Assembly: GCA_034509925.1 (NCBI GenBank)
Contig: CM067526.1
Span: 9,010,244-9,074,243, forward strand
Length of the DNA stretch: 64,000 nt
Direction: 5' to 3'
Origin: Hirudinaria manillensis
Lineage: Eukaryota; Annelida; Clitellata; Hirudinida; Hirudinidae
Shown here: in pieces, positions 12,172 to 25,987 of the stretch
Numbering within the stretch: position 1 is the stretch's first letter
Layout: each line of letters opens with the position of its first letter
Made by a program: the position numbers and the translations under genes
Notes under the pieces: generated by a model
Told to the model about the DNA's origin: nothing
The model's input: only the letters and a program-made list of their open reading frames with translations
Database searches by the model: none

Positions 12172-14339
12172 CGTTAAAGTTTTTCGGGTGGAAACAAGTG
12201 TATATTACAAAAATAAACTTCAAAAACACTAACAAATTTATAGCTTTAAGTAAAGTGTTCTCTAGATGTAGAGAAGTGTGGCGATGGTTGAGACACTTTC
12301 CAGCCAACCCATAGAGTGCTTCACTTATTTGAAAAGATTTTTGTTATTAAAGTTGAAGCCAAACCTAATTTACTAAATCATGTAAGCATTTTGTTCACAG
12401 TGCATTTAGAGAGTAAAACGTTGTGTTTGAAAAGTTTTAAAATGTCTCAAACAACCAAATGCCGGTACTAGTTATGACACCACCAGTCACTGTTGAGACA
12501 CCTCTACAACGTATTACTAGTTTTATTATTACTGTTGTAATTGTCAATATTTTGTTCTGTGCCACTAACTATGAGAACACTGATACATTATAGATGTTGA
12601 CTCAATATCTTTGTACTATCTTCGTACAATAAATCATGCAAATGCATCATGAGTTTGAAATTAAATCCTTTTGGAAATTGGTGTATATTGAACAAATTAT
12701 ATACAACTTGAATGATATCACTATATGGTAACAACTCTGTTATATTTGACCACTTAGTCGTAAATTAAATTTTACATTTTATACTTTGGATGAATTAAGT
12801 AAAAATTTTGGATCAGTTCCGAAAACAATTGGAGAAGGTTCATCTACGTAATCTATCTTTAAAAAAACACAAATTTAACGTTATTTTAGAAATAAAATGA
12901 AGACATTTAAACTTTACTACAATTGGGTGCATTTATATTTACATTGAAATTAACGAGTTACCAACGAGTTACCCTGTCAATAAACGTAACAACATAACGG
13001 TGTCTGTGGTGTCTGTGTCTGGTGAATGTTGTGCCTAAAGTCCTTGAAGGTTGTAGAGAATTTTGCTGAGATTTGGAAAATCTATTTTCAGTGCATTAAT
13101 GGACTGAGATATTGTTAACAGCAATATATATATATATATATATATGGTGTATCTCGGCAATATATTTGACATATTCTATACCAGGTTCACTCAGGACCCG
13201 AAACCCCATATCAAACAGGTATTTTTAAGTGCGCATGAAACTCCTGCCGAGAGCAGGGAATCAAGCCCCTAACTTATCTTAAGACTACCATGCCACCGCC
13301 ATCCCAGTAACACACAGTACACGAGGAGATTCGCTTTTTTCTCAATATGTTTTGGTCTGGCAGAGACTTATTGTGACAAGACACTGTTTCTCCCCTATTG
13401 CGGCTCCTCCCATCATGAGTAATAGTTATTTTATTTTATTTAGTATCCATGTACAATGATAGGCGCCAGCCACTCTCCCCTATTCATATTACTAAAACTT
13501 ATGCTGCACGTTTGAATATTCGGCTTTGCGAATGTTCTCTATTGAATTATATTCTTAGTGCGGATGAAAAAATAACATTAATAAATATTTATTAATAATT
13601 ATTATCACTGTAACTATTACTTTAAATGTTGCCTTCAATTGAAACAAAGATCACGAGTATTGAATTTATGCATTTGGATATCTCGCGAAATTTGGCACTC
13701 AGATTATATATTAGTAATTATCATTGATCGAATATTTTGGGATTATCATAATCCAAAAACTTCGAATTAGGGGCAATTTCTTTGTCTCTGGTAAGCAGGT
13801 TGAGTCGCAGTTTGGTTCGCTAGTCTTTTGTTTACGATACTGCTGTAGAAATAGACTGGTTTGTTTGTTTAGGCATTTAATTTCCTTGCGAGCTGGGTAT
13901 TAAACTAATTTAAGCCTTTAAAATTGCTTATTTGCGAAGTTTCTTGTTAAATAAGTGATTTCCGAGTTGTACGCATGATAATGGAACGGTTCTGGCATTT
14001 TACACATGTAAAGTTTAGATTAAATAAGTCTGCAGCATTTGTTGAAGATTCATACTGCATCTGTTGACAAAAACAGTGAATAAAAATATATAATTTAGAG
14101 TTTATCATATTTAAAGGTTTTTTCTGTGGTGATCGATTATTTTGTAAAAAAAAATCCAATACATCCTTTCTATAGAAAGTTTACTATTATATCTAACTTG
14201 GAATTAATTTACTAAGCAGACGCAAGTGGTTTATGGGGATTCTATTTTGTTTTCTTATTGCTAAAAATAATGATAATTTAGTTTGAAATTCATCGCAAAT
14301 TATTCTAGCTACCACTTAATAGAGTAAAGTTAAAAGAAC
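12172..14339. other. Intergenic spacer with a TA microsatellite
   Basis: The receptor poly(A) signal is at 12212-12217. A (TA)n run occupies about 13125-13144. A tRNA-like SINE fragment follows (listed separately). Otherwise AT-rich with no recognisable gene. Confidence 0.5.
13150..13310 (-). repeat. tRNA-derived SINE-like sequence
   Basis: On the minus strand, a box A-like GGTGGCATGGTAGTC (13283-13297) is followed by a box B-like GGCTTGATTCC (13258-13268). The spacing is that of a tRNA internal promoter. The downstream body and tail are not defined. Confidence 0.4.
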
Positions 14340-16234
14340 ATGGAGCAGAACTTTGATCATTATGATAATCAAACAGACAAGATTGAAGTTGGTGATTTTG
14401 TTTTGATTGTTAAGTTTGAAAGGATCTGAAAAGAATCACATATTTCATATTTTGATTTAATTTTATTGTGAAGGTGTCTGAGACAAAAATAAAGTATATC
14501 AACCTAAGTTTCAAGAAAGTTAGTTTCAAGATGTATGATTACAGTTGCGATATAAAACTAAAGGTTGGCAATGAGACTTTCAAGGCCCACAGAGAAGTTC
14601 TTGAAGCATCAAGTGATTACTTTGCTGCTATGTTTTCGCATAACATGCAAGAAAAAACTACAGGCATTTTGGAACTGAAGGAAATAAGTCAAGTTGGTTT
14701 TACAGCTATGATTGAGTACTTCTATCATGGCTACATAACATTAGACACCACTAATATTGAGGGTGTCATAGAGTCATCAAGGTTCTTCCATATTGAGTGG
14801 CTGATTTATGTTTGCAAGCATTACTTGATTCATTATTTGAGCATTGAAGATTATTCTGCCACCCTTCATTTCTCAGAATTTTATTATATGGATGTGGAAG
14901 AAATCCAGTCATGCATTTTCAGTTATTTAGCAGATAATTTTTTGTTGCTTTCTTCAAAGCCAAAGTTTTTGAAACTTACTTTTGAACTCTTGTCAGAACT
15001 CTTGAATGGGGACCACTTTATCCAGGCTTCTGAATATACTGTTTTCAAATTTGTTATGAAGTGGATTGTTCATGATGTGGTTAATAGAGAACAATATAGA
15101 CTACAATTTTTGAAATCAATTCGATATTGTTTGTTTGAATTACACGAACTTCTTGAAGTAGAGTCAAGTGTTAGTGAAGTGACTGAAATAGCTGAACTTA
15201 TTTTTGAAGCAAAGGAATATTTACATTTTCCAAGTCGACAGTGTCTGATGGATTGTTCTCTCAGTGAAGGGAGAGGTTCCAAAGATTTCCTGGTTCTTTA
15301 CTCTGGAATTGAGGACCAAAATTATGTGAACTACAAACATGAAAATGGCTTTGGTTTTCTGACTGAATCTTTAGATTCTAGCTTTTTGCAAATCATATTT
15401 GAGTTTGCATCATCTGCCAACTTAGGGAATTTTGTTTTTTTTGCTGGTGGTTATGAACGAGATACCTGGTGTAGTAGTCGTATGTTTTATCAATACAATC
15501 CAAACATGCAAAGATGGGTGGAACTTTCTCAGATGCATCATGCCAGGGTCAGTTTTCCTTTATGTTCCTCTGATAAAGGTCTTTATGCAGTAGCAGGCAT
15601 TGACCACACTGTTATAAACAACATGGACAGAGAGGTCATTCACAATTCTGTAGAGTTCTACAATCCTGAAGACAATTTATGGCACTCTTTGCCTCTACTT
15701 CCATTTGGTTGCTATAACTTGGCTGCATGTGTGATAGATGACAATCTTTACATCTCAGGTGGTATAAGTGATGATCCAAAATATGATGTTCCCATTAACA
15801 TGGTTCATGTACTTAACCAGACTTCTGGTTGTTGGATTGAACTTGAAACAATGAATGTTGCCAGACATTGTCATGCCATGATAAACAAAAATGACAAATT
15901 ATTTGTTTTTGGAGGTTTTATGAAAGGTGATGACTCAATGAATTTCAAGGATTGTTTGCAAAATGAAATGTATGATCCTGCTACAAACCAGTGGACTTTG
16001 CTCAGGAATACTTCTGCACAATTTGGCCACATTTATCCATACATTTCTGTATTTGTTAACAAAATTTATTTGGTCGGGGGCCCATCAAAGGATGAATTAT
16101 ATCTTATTAGTTTTGATGAAGATAAAGAAGAATTTGATCAAGGTGAGCCTTGTAGCAGTTTTGTTCACAAGATGTTGCTAATGAGAGCACCTATGCCCAA
16201 CCACTTCATCCAAGAGTTGAGTGCACCAATGTAA
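14340..16234 (+). CDS. BTB-BACK-Kelch protein (KLHL family), 609 aa
   Basis: Preferred model: exon 1 at 14340-14408 (ATG, 23 codons) joined across a 65-bp phase-0 intron to 14474-16234. Without that exon the first ATG is 14531, directly at the BTB core, so the spliced start is more plausible. The BTB domain (about residues 43-150) shows CDIKLKV..ETFKAHREVLEASSDYF. The BACK domain follows (about 155-265). Five kelch-type blades are visible (FVFFAGGY, GLYAVAGI, NLYISGGI, KLFVFGGF, KIYLVGGP). Family members act as substrate adaptors of Cullin-3 ubiquitin ligases or bind actin. The exact ortholog is not resolved. The large exon is intact. Confidence 0.85.
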
Positions 16235-17589
16235 AGACAGATTTTTACTCTAATTTATAATGTTCACTTGGAACACTTGCTTTTCCAAGGAGCAGTTTGT
16301 ATTTCAGACGATTTGATTGTTGCATTGTATTAAATTTGTTCTATGCTCTCCAATATTTGATGATTATGTTCATGTCTTTCAGATTTGATAGTCACTCTTA
16401 AATAATGTGCAATAGTACATTGTGCATTGGAGCAAAATGACATAACAGTCAATTATTAGTGTTTGCTATTATTAAATAATTTGATGGTGCTTCTGGAATA
16501 GGATTCAAATAGATGCCATTCTGGGAAATGGAAGTTTTAGCACAAAAGAATGCATGGCTTTAAAAATTTCAAATGAGGTTTATTTTTATTGGCAATTGAT
16601 ATTTCACATCAGTTTTTTTTTCAATTCTAGACAATTTGTAAATACTTATTGGTACCATATTATTCTATTTTGGAATTACTTGGTCTGTAGATGCTTTTCT
16701 CTTAGCCTGATTTATGTCCTATTGATTGTCATAGCAACAAAAGTTTTTAAAGCCAGCAGGAGAGCAGCCAACTCATAACTTGTGCAGAAATTTGTAACTG
16801 TTAGGTAGCTCTTTTGAGTGACTGCTAAGACGTACAGCTTTGGTTAAATGTTCTCAACAAATGCATGCAGTCATGATTGAAAGTGGGGCCTCAGAAACTT
16901 GGATTGAATCCAAGTAGAGGGCGTGCATAAGCCAATCGACCTCATACATATGTATGGTGTAGGTGGGCCAGTACGGCGTTCAGTACTTAATGATTAACCA
17001 GGCCTGGATTTGTTTCAAATATTTTACACTTCTGTTATCAATAAAATTTTAATTGGCTTGTGGAGTAAAATTCGAACATGATTAAAAATCCGTAGAGAAA
17101 TCCCTTTTGTGTCATTTAGAGGTGTTTCAAAGATCAAGCATGTTGTCTCTTCCTGTGCTGAAAATAGTATTTTGTTGTAATGGCCCCTCATTTTTACTAT
17201 TTCTAAAAATGGCACAACATATACAATTGAATAATATTGGGGTTATGTTTAGCGAGTTGTCATGAAATTATTCCCCATGAATATCATGGGACGTGTGGCG
17301 AAGGAAGTAAATTTTTTCAATAAGATTAAAAAAGTAAACAATTTTTGGCACGATTTCGCTTCTGGGCACTAACTCGTTTTACGATTTCTGTGACCTGGAG
17401 GTTTCACCCTCTTAACGAAAAGTTTGCCTAAGGTGAATTTAAATAATTTTTATAAATTATATAATATAAAAAGGGTGAGAGCTATTTCTGATCTATAATT
17501 TTTATCAAAATGGAGAATGCTCGTTAAATTTAAGTCTTCGGTTCGAATTAATTTTAGTTTTGCGAATTAAATTTTGCGATAGCCCACTA
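16235..17589. other. Spacer downstream of the Kelch gene
   Basis: 3' UTR of the Kelch gene, then AT-rich sequence. Small open frames here show no family signal. Confidence 0.4.
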
Positions 17590-17599
17590 CTGCAGAGCC

Positions 17600-17710
17600 C
17601 TAAAACAAGACGCGCCGGGGCATTTTCCTCGTGAGCCAGGTATCGAACGCAACGTTCTGTCGCAAAAGGGTGGAGCGCTGCGCGCACTGGCCTTGGGTGG
17701 AGCTATACTT
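17600..17710 (-). repeat. tRNA-derived SINE-like head
   Basis: Minus strand: GGCCAGTGCGCGCAGCGC (box A region, about 17674-17692) and GTTGCGTTCGATACCTGG (box B region, about 17637-17653). This GC-rich tRNA-like block stands out in an AT-rich surround. Opposite-frame ORFs at this site are incidental. Confidence 0.45.
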
Positions 17711-18189
17711 GCTCCGATGTTTTGAGCGAAAATAAAGGGAAACAACCGTTCGGGATTCATATTTTGCAAGGACTACTCCGTAGATGATATTTTCAAATGT
17801 GATGGGACTGCCATCTTTTATAACTTGCTGACATCCAAGTCCTTTACATGCAAAGATGATGACAGACAATGCATGAAGAATGTAAAGGACAGAATCACAG
17901 TTGTGTTGGCAGCAAGCAAGGAGAGAGATTAGCACCACTGGTCTAGAAACCATGATATTTTAATAAATTCAAACTGAGTAACATCATTTTATTAAACTTT
18001 ATCAATAGAAATACTTTGGAGAAGTTGATGATGACATTTTGGAGATTGAAATTAAGGAGAAGGTATTATAGAGTGAATTTGTTTCTCTTCTTCCTCTCGG
18101 GAATTCATTCATAGTGATAATGACTCCAAAAATGAAGAATTCCTCAGTGAAGCTAACCATCCTGACCTGATTTTTCACAAAAAAAGCTT

Positions 18190-18545
18190 AGAACATGACC
18201 ATCAGATACTAATTTGTGTCAATTCAAGTCCTTCATTGAATGATATTTAAACAGATTTATTCAGAATTCAGGATAATAGTGCAAGACAAGATTGAAAGAC
18301 ACAGGAAAGACTAAATAAACTTCATTATTGACTTTTTTTAATAAAGTGCAATTCCTGTGTTTTCCTAACTTATTTTTCATGAAATTTGTTTGTTTTATCT
18401 TTTTTATTTTATATTTATACAGGTTTTATATTTTCTTTAGTTTAACAGATATTTGATAAATTAACAACCCCCACACAGGGACACTTTTTAGTGCAAAATC
18501 TAGCTGTCCCTATAGACAGGTTTTATTGTGCTGCTATTGTGAAAT
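18190..18545 (+). repeat. Dispersed repeat shared with IDH intron 7
   Basis: Segments match 47276-47440 and 47940-48005 in order. Shared blocks include TCAATTCAAGTCCTTCATTG, TGTGTTTTCCTAA..ATTTT(T/C)CATGAA, and the end block GTGCAAAAT.TAGCTG.CCC..ATA.ACAGGTTTTA. Here the two parts are adjacent; at 47 kb they are separated by about 500 bp. It may be a decayed DNA transposon, but I cannot assign a superfamily. Confidence 0.5.
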
Positions 18546-21500
18546 TAAAGGCCTAAGTTGCATGGTAGTGCGGATTACAGCGCGGCGAATTCGATAAGGT
18601 TAATAACTAAAAGTAAATAAATTACAAGGATTGGCTAACGATTAATAATATTTATGCCGGTCTGGTACCCATAATTTTTTTGTATTGATTAATTAATTTC
18701 CGATTAAATTTACATTAAGTTCACGAAAACAACCACATATAATTAAGACTTTTTCAATATTAACCAATAACGTAGATTTGGGAGACATTAGAAAAAAATT
18801 ATTTTGATTTGTTAATTTCATTTTAATTTTTAAAATAGTACTACAGACGGACACGTACAAATAGGTAAAGCTCGACAGATTTCGAAGCAATAGGATTTAT
18901 TATAAGTAAAGAATGCTATTTAAAAGATTGAAATTTCTTAAAAAAGTTAGGAAATAAATTCCCAAGTATATAACTCGATCAAAAACGAAGCAAATTTATG
19001 GTTATTACTAAAAACTGTAGTTTAATCAAAAACATAATTAATCGATTAATCCGCAGCCCTAGAAAATATTTTCTAAAATATTTAACTGAACTTTTGCAAA
19101 ATGATCGGATGAATCAATCTTCAAACGACGAATTGCTTCGTTCCGAAATCCAGATCTTCGCTAAGAAGCACTTAAACCATATGTTAGATAGTAAAATAAA
19201 AATAAGACTTTTATCGTCCTGGCCCACGTGACCCAAGTATATGCGACATCGAATAAATCAGCTTATCAGCAGTCTCGTTTTTGGGTGTATTCATTTTCAA
19301 ACTGAAATCTGTTATCGTCTATGTCGGCTCCAATTAGAGATGACCTCATGACTGAGAAGAAAATGGAACTTTCAGAGTAAACGTCGCGTGTCTTGCGAGA
19401 TGGTTTGATTATCATCTCGTACGTTCCTCAGTTGTGTCAAGAATTCCTTGATCATTAATTGGTGAAGTAATGTTTCGAGATCATTTCTTGAATTGCTTTT
19501 CATGATTCTCCGTTTGTTATCATTCTCGAGAACGTTTATTTTGTGATAATAAATTTTTGGTCTACATGAAAATAATAAAGACTTAGTCCTGGCCGAAAAT
19601 AGCATAATTTACAGGAACGTAACAATGCCACCAATAATCTTGTCTTATCTATATCCACCAGAAGAGCGTAACATGCAATGCTTCTGTGTCTTTGAAATCA
19701 ACTCCAGAATTAGATAGATTTTAACATATATTGGGAAATTCAAGCTGATTCACTTGGTTTTTGACAGATACTCATCCTCTCAAAAGCGCTAAAAATGGCG
19801 CGAGGAACACATAAGTGGCTTGTTTCCAATAATTTCCTGCTCGAGTGGTTATGATTCCTTGTCTGTTGAAGACATTTCTGATTAGTTCCTCTGATGAAAC
19901 GCGTTTAAACTCGCCGTCCATGTTAGAGCTGTTCCCTCCTCTCACGGAATTGGTTTGCTCTTCTGATCCGAAGATCATATTTTTCAAACGACGGTCGAAA
20001 TCCACAAATGAAGCAGAAACGTCCTTTCGATTGATCCAACATAACAAGAAAACCGATTCCAATATAAAAAAAGAACAACTATTGGATGTTATCGTACAAA
20101 AAATAATTAATTATTAATTTCTGCTAACCTAGAAAATAATAGAATAGAAATGTTTATAAATAATTATATTATATATTTAATTTATAGACTAGAAATAGAA
20201 GGAAAGAAACGAACGATTCTAATCAGCTGAGTATTGTCTACTTGATGAGAAAATTGTGGATTAATCAAGTGTGCGTACGCATCTTGAAAACTGCAAGTTA
20301 TTTCACCTCGTTGCTCGGCAGCGAGACTTACGTTTGCTCATTGTCTTTCGCCAACATGGTACGGAGTTATTCACAATTAGTTAATTCTAAAACTAGTCTA
20401 TGTTTTTAAAAATATCTTAATGTATTTTTAGAAGGATGAATTTCTGAATGTTCCTGAATGTTTCTTTGTCGTTACATTGCTTTGCAAGAAGGAGGCTTCT
20501 TAGATTCGTTTCTCGATAGTTCTTCGGGGAGGCATATTGTCAGATAACATCAGTTGCTTGTATGAATTCTTTATGGCTTTCATGTTATATCAAGCACGGT
20601 CACGAGTTCTAAGAAAAATTTTCAATTCTTCATCTGTGATCAACATCTAAAAACGTCTCTCGTTGAGCCTTCATTTCATCTGATTGTTAGATAATGCAGA
20701 CTTCCCCGCATCCACTATTCCTCTTCCCAGGAGTGACATATGCCCTTCAAGGATTCCGCATTCGTTCGCATCTTGTTGCTATCTCCAGTCACGCTTTAGC
20801 GACTGTAAAAGACCTTTCTGATAACTATTGTTTATTGGAGCTTATGTGTTACCCGTTGATTATTTTTGTGTCATACTTATCAAATGCCGGAAGTGATTTT
20901 GTTTTCTATATTTTTTATTTGTTTGCTCGAATTATTAAAAAAAACACGAATTAACGCAACTTATGATCCATGAAATGGTATTATAAGTACAGGTTATGTA
21001 TTACTAGTTTCGACTGAGCCGAATTCTGATGTTACTTTTAAAATCAACCGGGTTTAATTTATTTTTAGCTATAATTTATCCCCACAGTTTTGTTATTTTT
21101 TTTTTATTATTTAAGTTTTGCCGGTGAATATGCTATCAGAATAACATGAGGCACGAATGCGTGCTATGAGTTGTAAGAGCTCCTGCATTGCAGATGGTTA
21201 ATCTCAATTAGACTGAAGCAGACGAGGCGGAAAGATACGTAGAACACATACATCATGGACTCCCTTGCGATTTATTTCTTTCGGACATCCTCGCTCATGT
21301 TTGTCACGTGGCTTTCATCTTTGTTATTACTTTGGATAAAACTGTGCCAACCGACATCTGACATCTGTAGATCGACTAAGGCCTTATTCAATGAGCCGTG
21401 ATATGGAAGCTTAGCAAGTTCCCTCATCGCGATGGAATGAATAAAATAAATGACATAAAAGAAATAAACATGTAAAGAAGTTCTAAAGATAGAAGCAGAG

Positions 21501-22012
21501 TTAGAGTTCTAGAAAGTTTCAAAATTATAAAAACTTTTAAACGTTGAAAATGTTTAAAGAAAATCAATAAAAAATTATGGAACAGCACATTCAATCAGCC
21601 CATTACTTTGAGCCGAAGAGCACGGACACAAATTTATCGACAATCTAAATTGATGAGACAGACATCGACCTTCTTGCAAGGGCAATGAATTTATTATTTA
21701 ATTCAATTACGTCTCATTCCTTCCCCTTAATCTCATAACTCCAGATAGCATTTGAGATTATCTGCACTTTCCATTGCACACGCCCTTCGGAGAGACGGAT
21801 TACATTCTCCAAATTAAAATGGAAAGCGTAGCGGTTAGCAATGCTAACTTAGAACGAGTTCATGAAATTTGAAGGCCTTTTTATTCGCTTCCATTTTTAT
21901 TCTGGAATATTCCATAAATTATTTCAAGACATATTATTGTCAGTTACTAATCAAACTGTCAACGGTTCTAATCAAATGCTGAATTTTACTAATCTAAAAC
22001 CATGAAGTTAAC
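18546..22012. other. AT-rich spacer without a recognised gene
   Basis: Several open frames of 70-96 codons (18998-19231 +, 19372-19605 -, 19772-20062 -) have no splice or family support. Downstream regulatory DNA of the PRDM8-like gene may lie here, which I cannot judge. Confidence 0.35.
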
Positions 22013-23628
22013 CTAAACATGTGACGTCATGTGTCTGGTGAGGTGATGTCTTTCTCTAAAAGACTCTCCACAAACCTCGCACTTGAGTTTGTCATCCTTC
22101 CTTTTTTTAACGGGATCGAAGTCTCGCTTATGATGAGACCTCATGTGGTAAACCAGATCGGATGTCATTCGAAAACTAGTGTTGCACTTGGCGCACCAGT
22201 TTTGGGTGAGATTAAGGGCAGCAAATGTGGATGGCAGGGATGGAGACATTTGAGGTTCAATGATGGAATGTGGTGAAATCTTCCTGGCTTGAAATAAGAC
22301 GTCGCGATGGGCATCGAAAAACGATTCGCATCCTCTAAATGAGACCTCTCCATGGTAAGGGGTGAGCAGATGGTTTTGATATTTGCTAATTATGTCGTTT
22401 GGTTGGTTTACAAAAATGGTCGGTGAATTTATTATTGTGAAGGCCGACGAATTGTTCAGAAAATTAACCATTTCTAGGGATGATAATGGATTTCGAAGTT
22501 GAGGTTGAAAGTTTTGGAAAAACATCAATGCGTGTTGGTGCATCATGGCGACGTGATCTTCTGTGGGCGGTAAAGTAGAAGAACTAATGCCAGTTACTAT
22601 ATTTGACATGTCAGCAGAATTTGCTGAAATTTTTTGAAAAATGTTGCGAGTTTCTTCAGTAACTGATCTCTCTTCAATGTCGCAAACTTTTTTATTAATT
22701 TCCAGATTTTCCTGCTCCGTCAACTTTCTTTTGCTAGTAGATTTGAAAGTATCTTGGCAGTAAGAAATTTGAAGTGGGTTGAATAGGACGTCCTCTTGAA
22801 ATATAGAGAGCAGGTGGCGTGGTTTTTCTTCTCTATGTGATTGATTGCATTTCAAACTGCGCTGCTTGCATTTGAATTTCATGTGAGCCCTCAAGCAGTT
22901 TGGGTAGAGAAAACTTTCTTCACATTGTGAGCAGCGGTATAAATTATCTTTAAGAAAATCCAGAAATTTTATAATAAATTTAAAATCTTTTAAATGTTCT
23001 CACTTTTTCTGCAATCTTCTTCCAATTGAGGAACACCGTAAAGCTTTGCATATTGTTCTTCATACCACACAAACAACTCACTGTTGGCAGGCACATACTT
23101 GCATGCCACGTAAAACATTTTCCCATGTTTGCCATAAGCCTCCAAATTCTGTTCTTCAGAATTCCTTGCCGACTGTACATAAGGGACCCACTCCGCCAAC
23201 ATCACCCCTTGTATATGTTTTGTAAGGTCCAGCTAAATCAATGATTATTTTAAAATATTCATAGATTTCAATTGGCATGTGGGGATTCGGGATTTGAGCA
23301 AAATTAAAAGTTTGTTTAGCTCTATCCCCAACAGGGAACTAACAGCATCCAAGCTGGCTCAATAATGGAGTTGGAAAAATATACCAAAAAGTCAGCATTG
23401 ATGAAGGTATATAGGTAAATGCGCCATCAAATCTTGGTCAACATTAAAGGGATAAACGTGTGCATAAATTGACGTTAAGATGTACCTTAACAGTATGTAC
23501 ATCGGGAAATGTGTCGCACGTTCTATATCCAATCAAAACTGCAGGATCGGCTAGAGTCATAGATTTTGGTATAGGACCAAAAATTGTGCCCTTTTCAACA
23601 GGATTTGTTGTTATGACCACCATATTAT
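22013..23628 (-). CDS. PRDM8-like PR-domain zinc-finger regulator, 3 exons seen, 5' end missing
   Basis: Exons 23628-23486, 23232-23004 and 22947-22013 join in phase (0, then 1). The first enters with an open 5' phase, so at least one upstream exon is missing. PR/SET part: EKGTIFGP, then WVPYVQSARNSEEQNLEAY, FYVACKYVPANSELFVWY. A first C2H2 finger (LYRCSQCEESF..LRAHMKFKC) follows. After a linker of about 200 residues come two C-terminal fingers, NWCAKCNTSFRMTSDLVYH (then MRSHH) and KCEVCGESFRERHHLTRH (then MTSHV), nearly identical to vertebrate PRDM8. PRDM8 is a nuclear repressor in neural development; the same role here is inferred. The linker is diverged and Ser/Asn-rich. The stop is at 22013-22015. 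Confidence 0.85.
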
Positions 23629-25950
23629 CTGCAAATGAAACGGCTTAGATATATTGGAATCGATATGCTCCAGATTCCATTCATCTGATCGAATCTCTCT
23701 AGTTTTTTTGTTTCATCGCCTCACTTCCGAATCATATCCATCTTGCTACGACCATGTACCACATCATTTATGTCCAACTTATAGCTTCTTAAGGGCCATC
23801 TGTTCTTTCTACTTAAAAATGCTTCATTCGAAGATCAAATAATTAGCGATAACGAGATAAAAAAGCTTTAATATCAAATTTAATGGTACAATTTTATTGA
23901 TTCAAATTATGCCAACCTTTATTTAATGACAAAGTCTCCGTTCCTCGAAGAATCTCATTCACTTCTGGTTGTTTTTAATGTTGCTCCGTCGTTAAAATAT
24001 GCATTAGGTGGACCATTTTATGCCAGTCAAAGATTCTTGTAGTCCATGATTGGCCGACAAAAGGAAAGAGGCGTGGCGAAATAATCTTAGAAATTTATCT
24101 TAGAAATTAGAAACGACAGAACATCGTGAGAGCAAAAATCATACGACGGGGTTTTGTTGACACGATTCTCAAGTACTCTTGATAAACATGATTCTGGCTC
24201 TCCAATCAGGGCTCGAGAGAATTTTTCTTGTGTTAAGAAATGATGAAACAAAAGAAATTTCAAGACATACTTTGTTGAAAGGTCATTTCCCAAATTAGGA
24301 TATTATAATATGAAATAAGAAATTACATTTGGAGTATGCCGCCATATTCTATACGACCAACCGACCTATCTAATGAATGGAAACTATTGCCTAATACAAA
24401 AATATTAATTTAAGATATATTGGCTATTTTGAGACATTTTATTAAGAACAAAATTATTAAGAATAATCGCGCAAATGAACATCGGTAGTATATCCCTAGG
24501 TGCTTGGATTTCTTGAAAGCGCATCTTTAATCGACGCACGATGTTTCTTGACAGGGCATCGAGGAAATTTGACGGACAGAGAATCGAGTATCAAATTTTA
24601 GATGAAATAGGTCTAAAGAAATAATATCAAGCTCTTTTGGGCCTTAGCAATTCTTAACACAATTACATAAAGCAAATAATTAAACTAATGAAAGGAATAT
24701 TTCAAACATCCTATAGAGTTTTAATTTGCAAACTTAAAGTTTTAAAATAACATTTTTCGGATCATTTTGCTTTATTGATATTTGTTGCCAGTTGATGTCA
24801 ATTGATATTAGTACACATACTACAAAGGACTTCAATTTCATACAATTTATGAGCTATTGATAAAATCGTCAAAATAAATTTTTCTCAAAAGTAAAATGTG
24901 CTTTATAAATCACGAAGTTTCGTGAATCCACAAGAGAGTAGTAGCTGTCAAAAATATCTCGTAACACTCGTCTATCGAACGTAATTAAAGGTCTGATCGC
25001 TGCGCTTCAGAAACTCCCAACAGTGAGTTTTCATGCCGTGCATCTCGACATCGTTGCGTTATTACTTCTTCGAGTTCCTGATATTAACATATACTTGCTT
25101 CTCCAACGCATTAGAACGTGATAATTAATTATGATAAAATTTAACTTTTACATGATTACCAAATCCATAGTTTTAAATTAATTTTAATTGCAATATGATT
25201 AAATATCTCAATTCGTCAAAATAATCGACTGAAGTTAGATAATATTGACTTTATATTGCTCACAGACTCAGTTAGATATTACCACAATATGCTTTCATAC
25301 TCTTCAAATGTCTCCATTGATTCCTCGACATAGCGATGGATCTCGGCCCATCAATACTCAATTTCAGTTTTATCAATTGTTTTATTTTACATATTTTTAT
25401 TCTCATAAGCTATTGTGAAAATAATATTTTGCAAAATATCTCAAGTCAAGAAGACCAGATGCAATTGGCGATTTACAACTTCGGATAAAAACGTTCTTTC
25501 GGTTATTTATTGTGGGTTGATTTGAAGTTTTAATTTAGAACCATAAATTTTTAATTTTCATAATATACTTAGAGAGTAATTCCATTCTAACAAAAGCTAT
25601 TTTACTCAACTTAGGCTGTGAAAATGTTTGATTTACGTTTAAAATGATAGTGCCTCTTAGAATATTTAATTTCATGTTTTGTTTAGTAATCTTGTAATTA
25701 AATCTCAATCAAAGGAGAAATTAATTTGTTATGATAAAATTTAATTTATAAATAAAATAGCCACAATTATAGTTTCATTGCGTATTTGGTTATATTGTAA
25801 ATAAATCTCAATCGATCTAAGTCAATTATTGATAAAATTTAATTTATAAATAATTTATAGCAAATTAATTTATTGTTTTTAAAATAATTTCTGTGTTTTT
25901 TTAGATTCTTAGATCTGTTAATTTAGAAACTCCCGACACTATTGTCTTTC
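23629..25950. other. AT-rich spacer between PRDM8-like gene and RpS15
   Basis: It should hold the missing 5' exon(s) and promoter of the PRDM8-like gene on the minus strand. I could not place them. No other coding signal seen. Confidence 0.4.
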
Positions 25951-25954
25951 ATTA

Positions 25955-25964
25955 CTTCCTTTTC
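25955..25964 (+). promoter_or_regulatory. Candidate 5' terminal oligopyrimidine (TOP) start of RpS15
   Basis: CTTCCTTTTC lies 24 bp before the ATG of a ribosomal protein gene, where a TOP transcription start is expected. TOP mRNAs are translated under TOR control. The start site itself is inferred. Confidence 0.45.
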
Positions 25965-25987
25965 GACCGTAACGTGAACCGATCAAT

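Noticed and set aside
19372-20062. Possible small secreted or peptide-precursor gene on the minus strand
   Set aside because: The two open frames (96 and 77 codons) lack ATG starts in good context, a signal peptide and convincing splice sites. No known peptide motif is seen.
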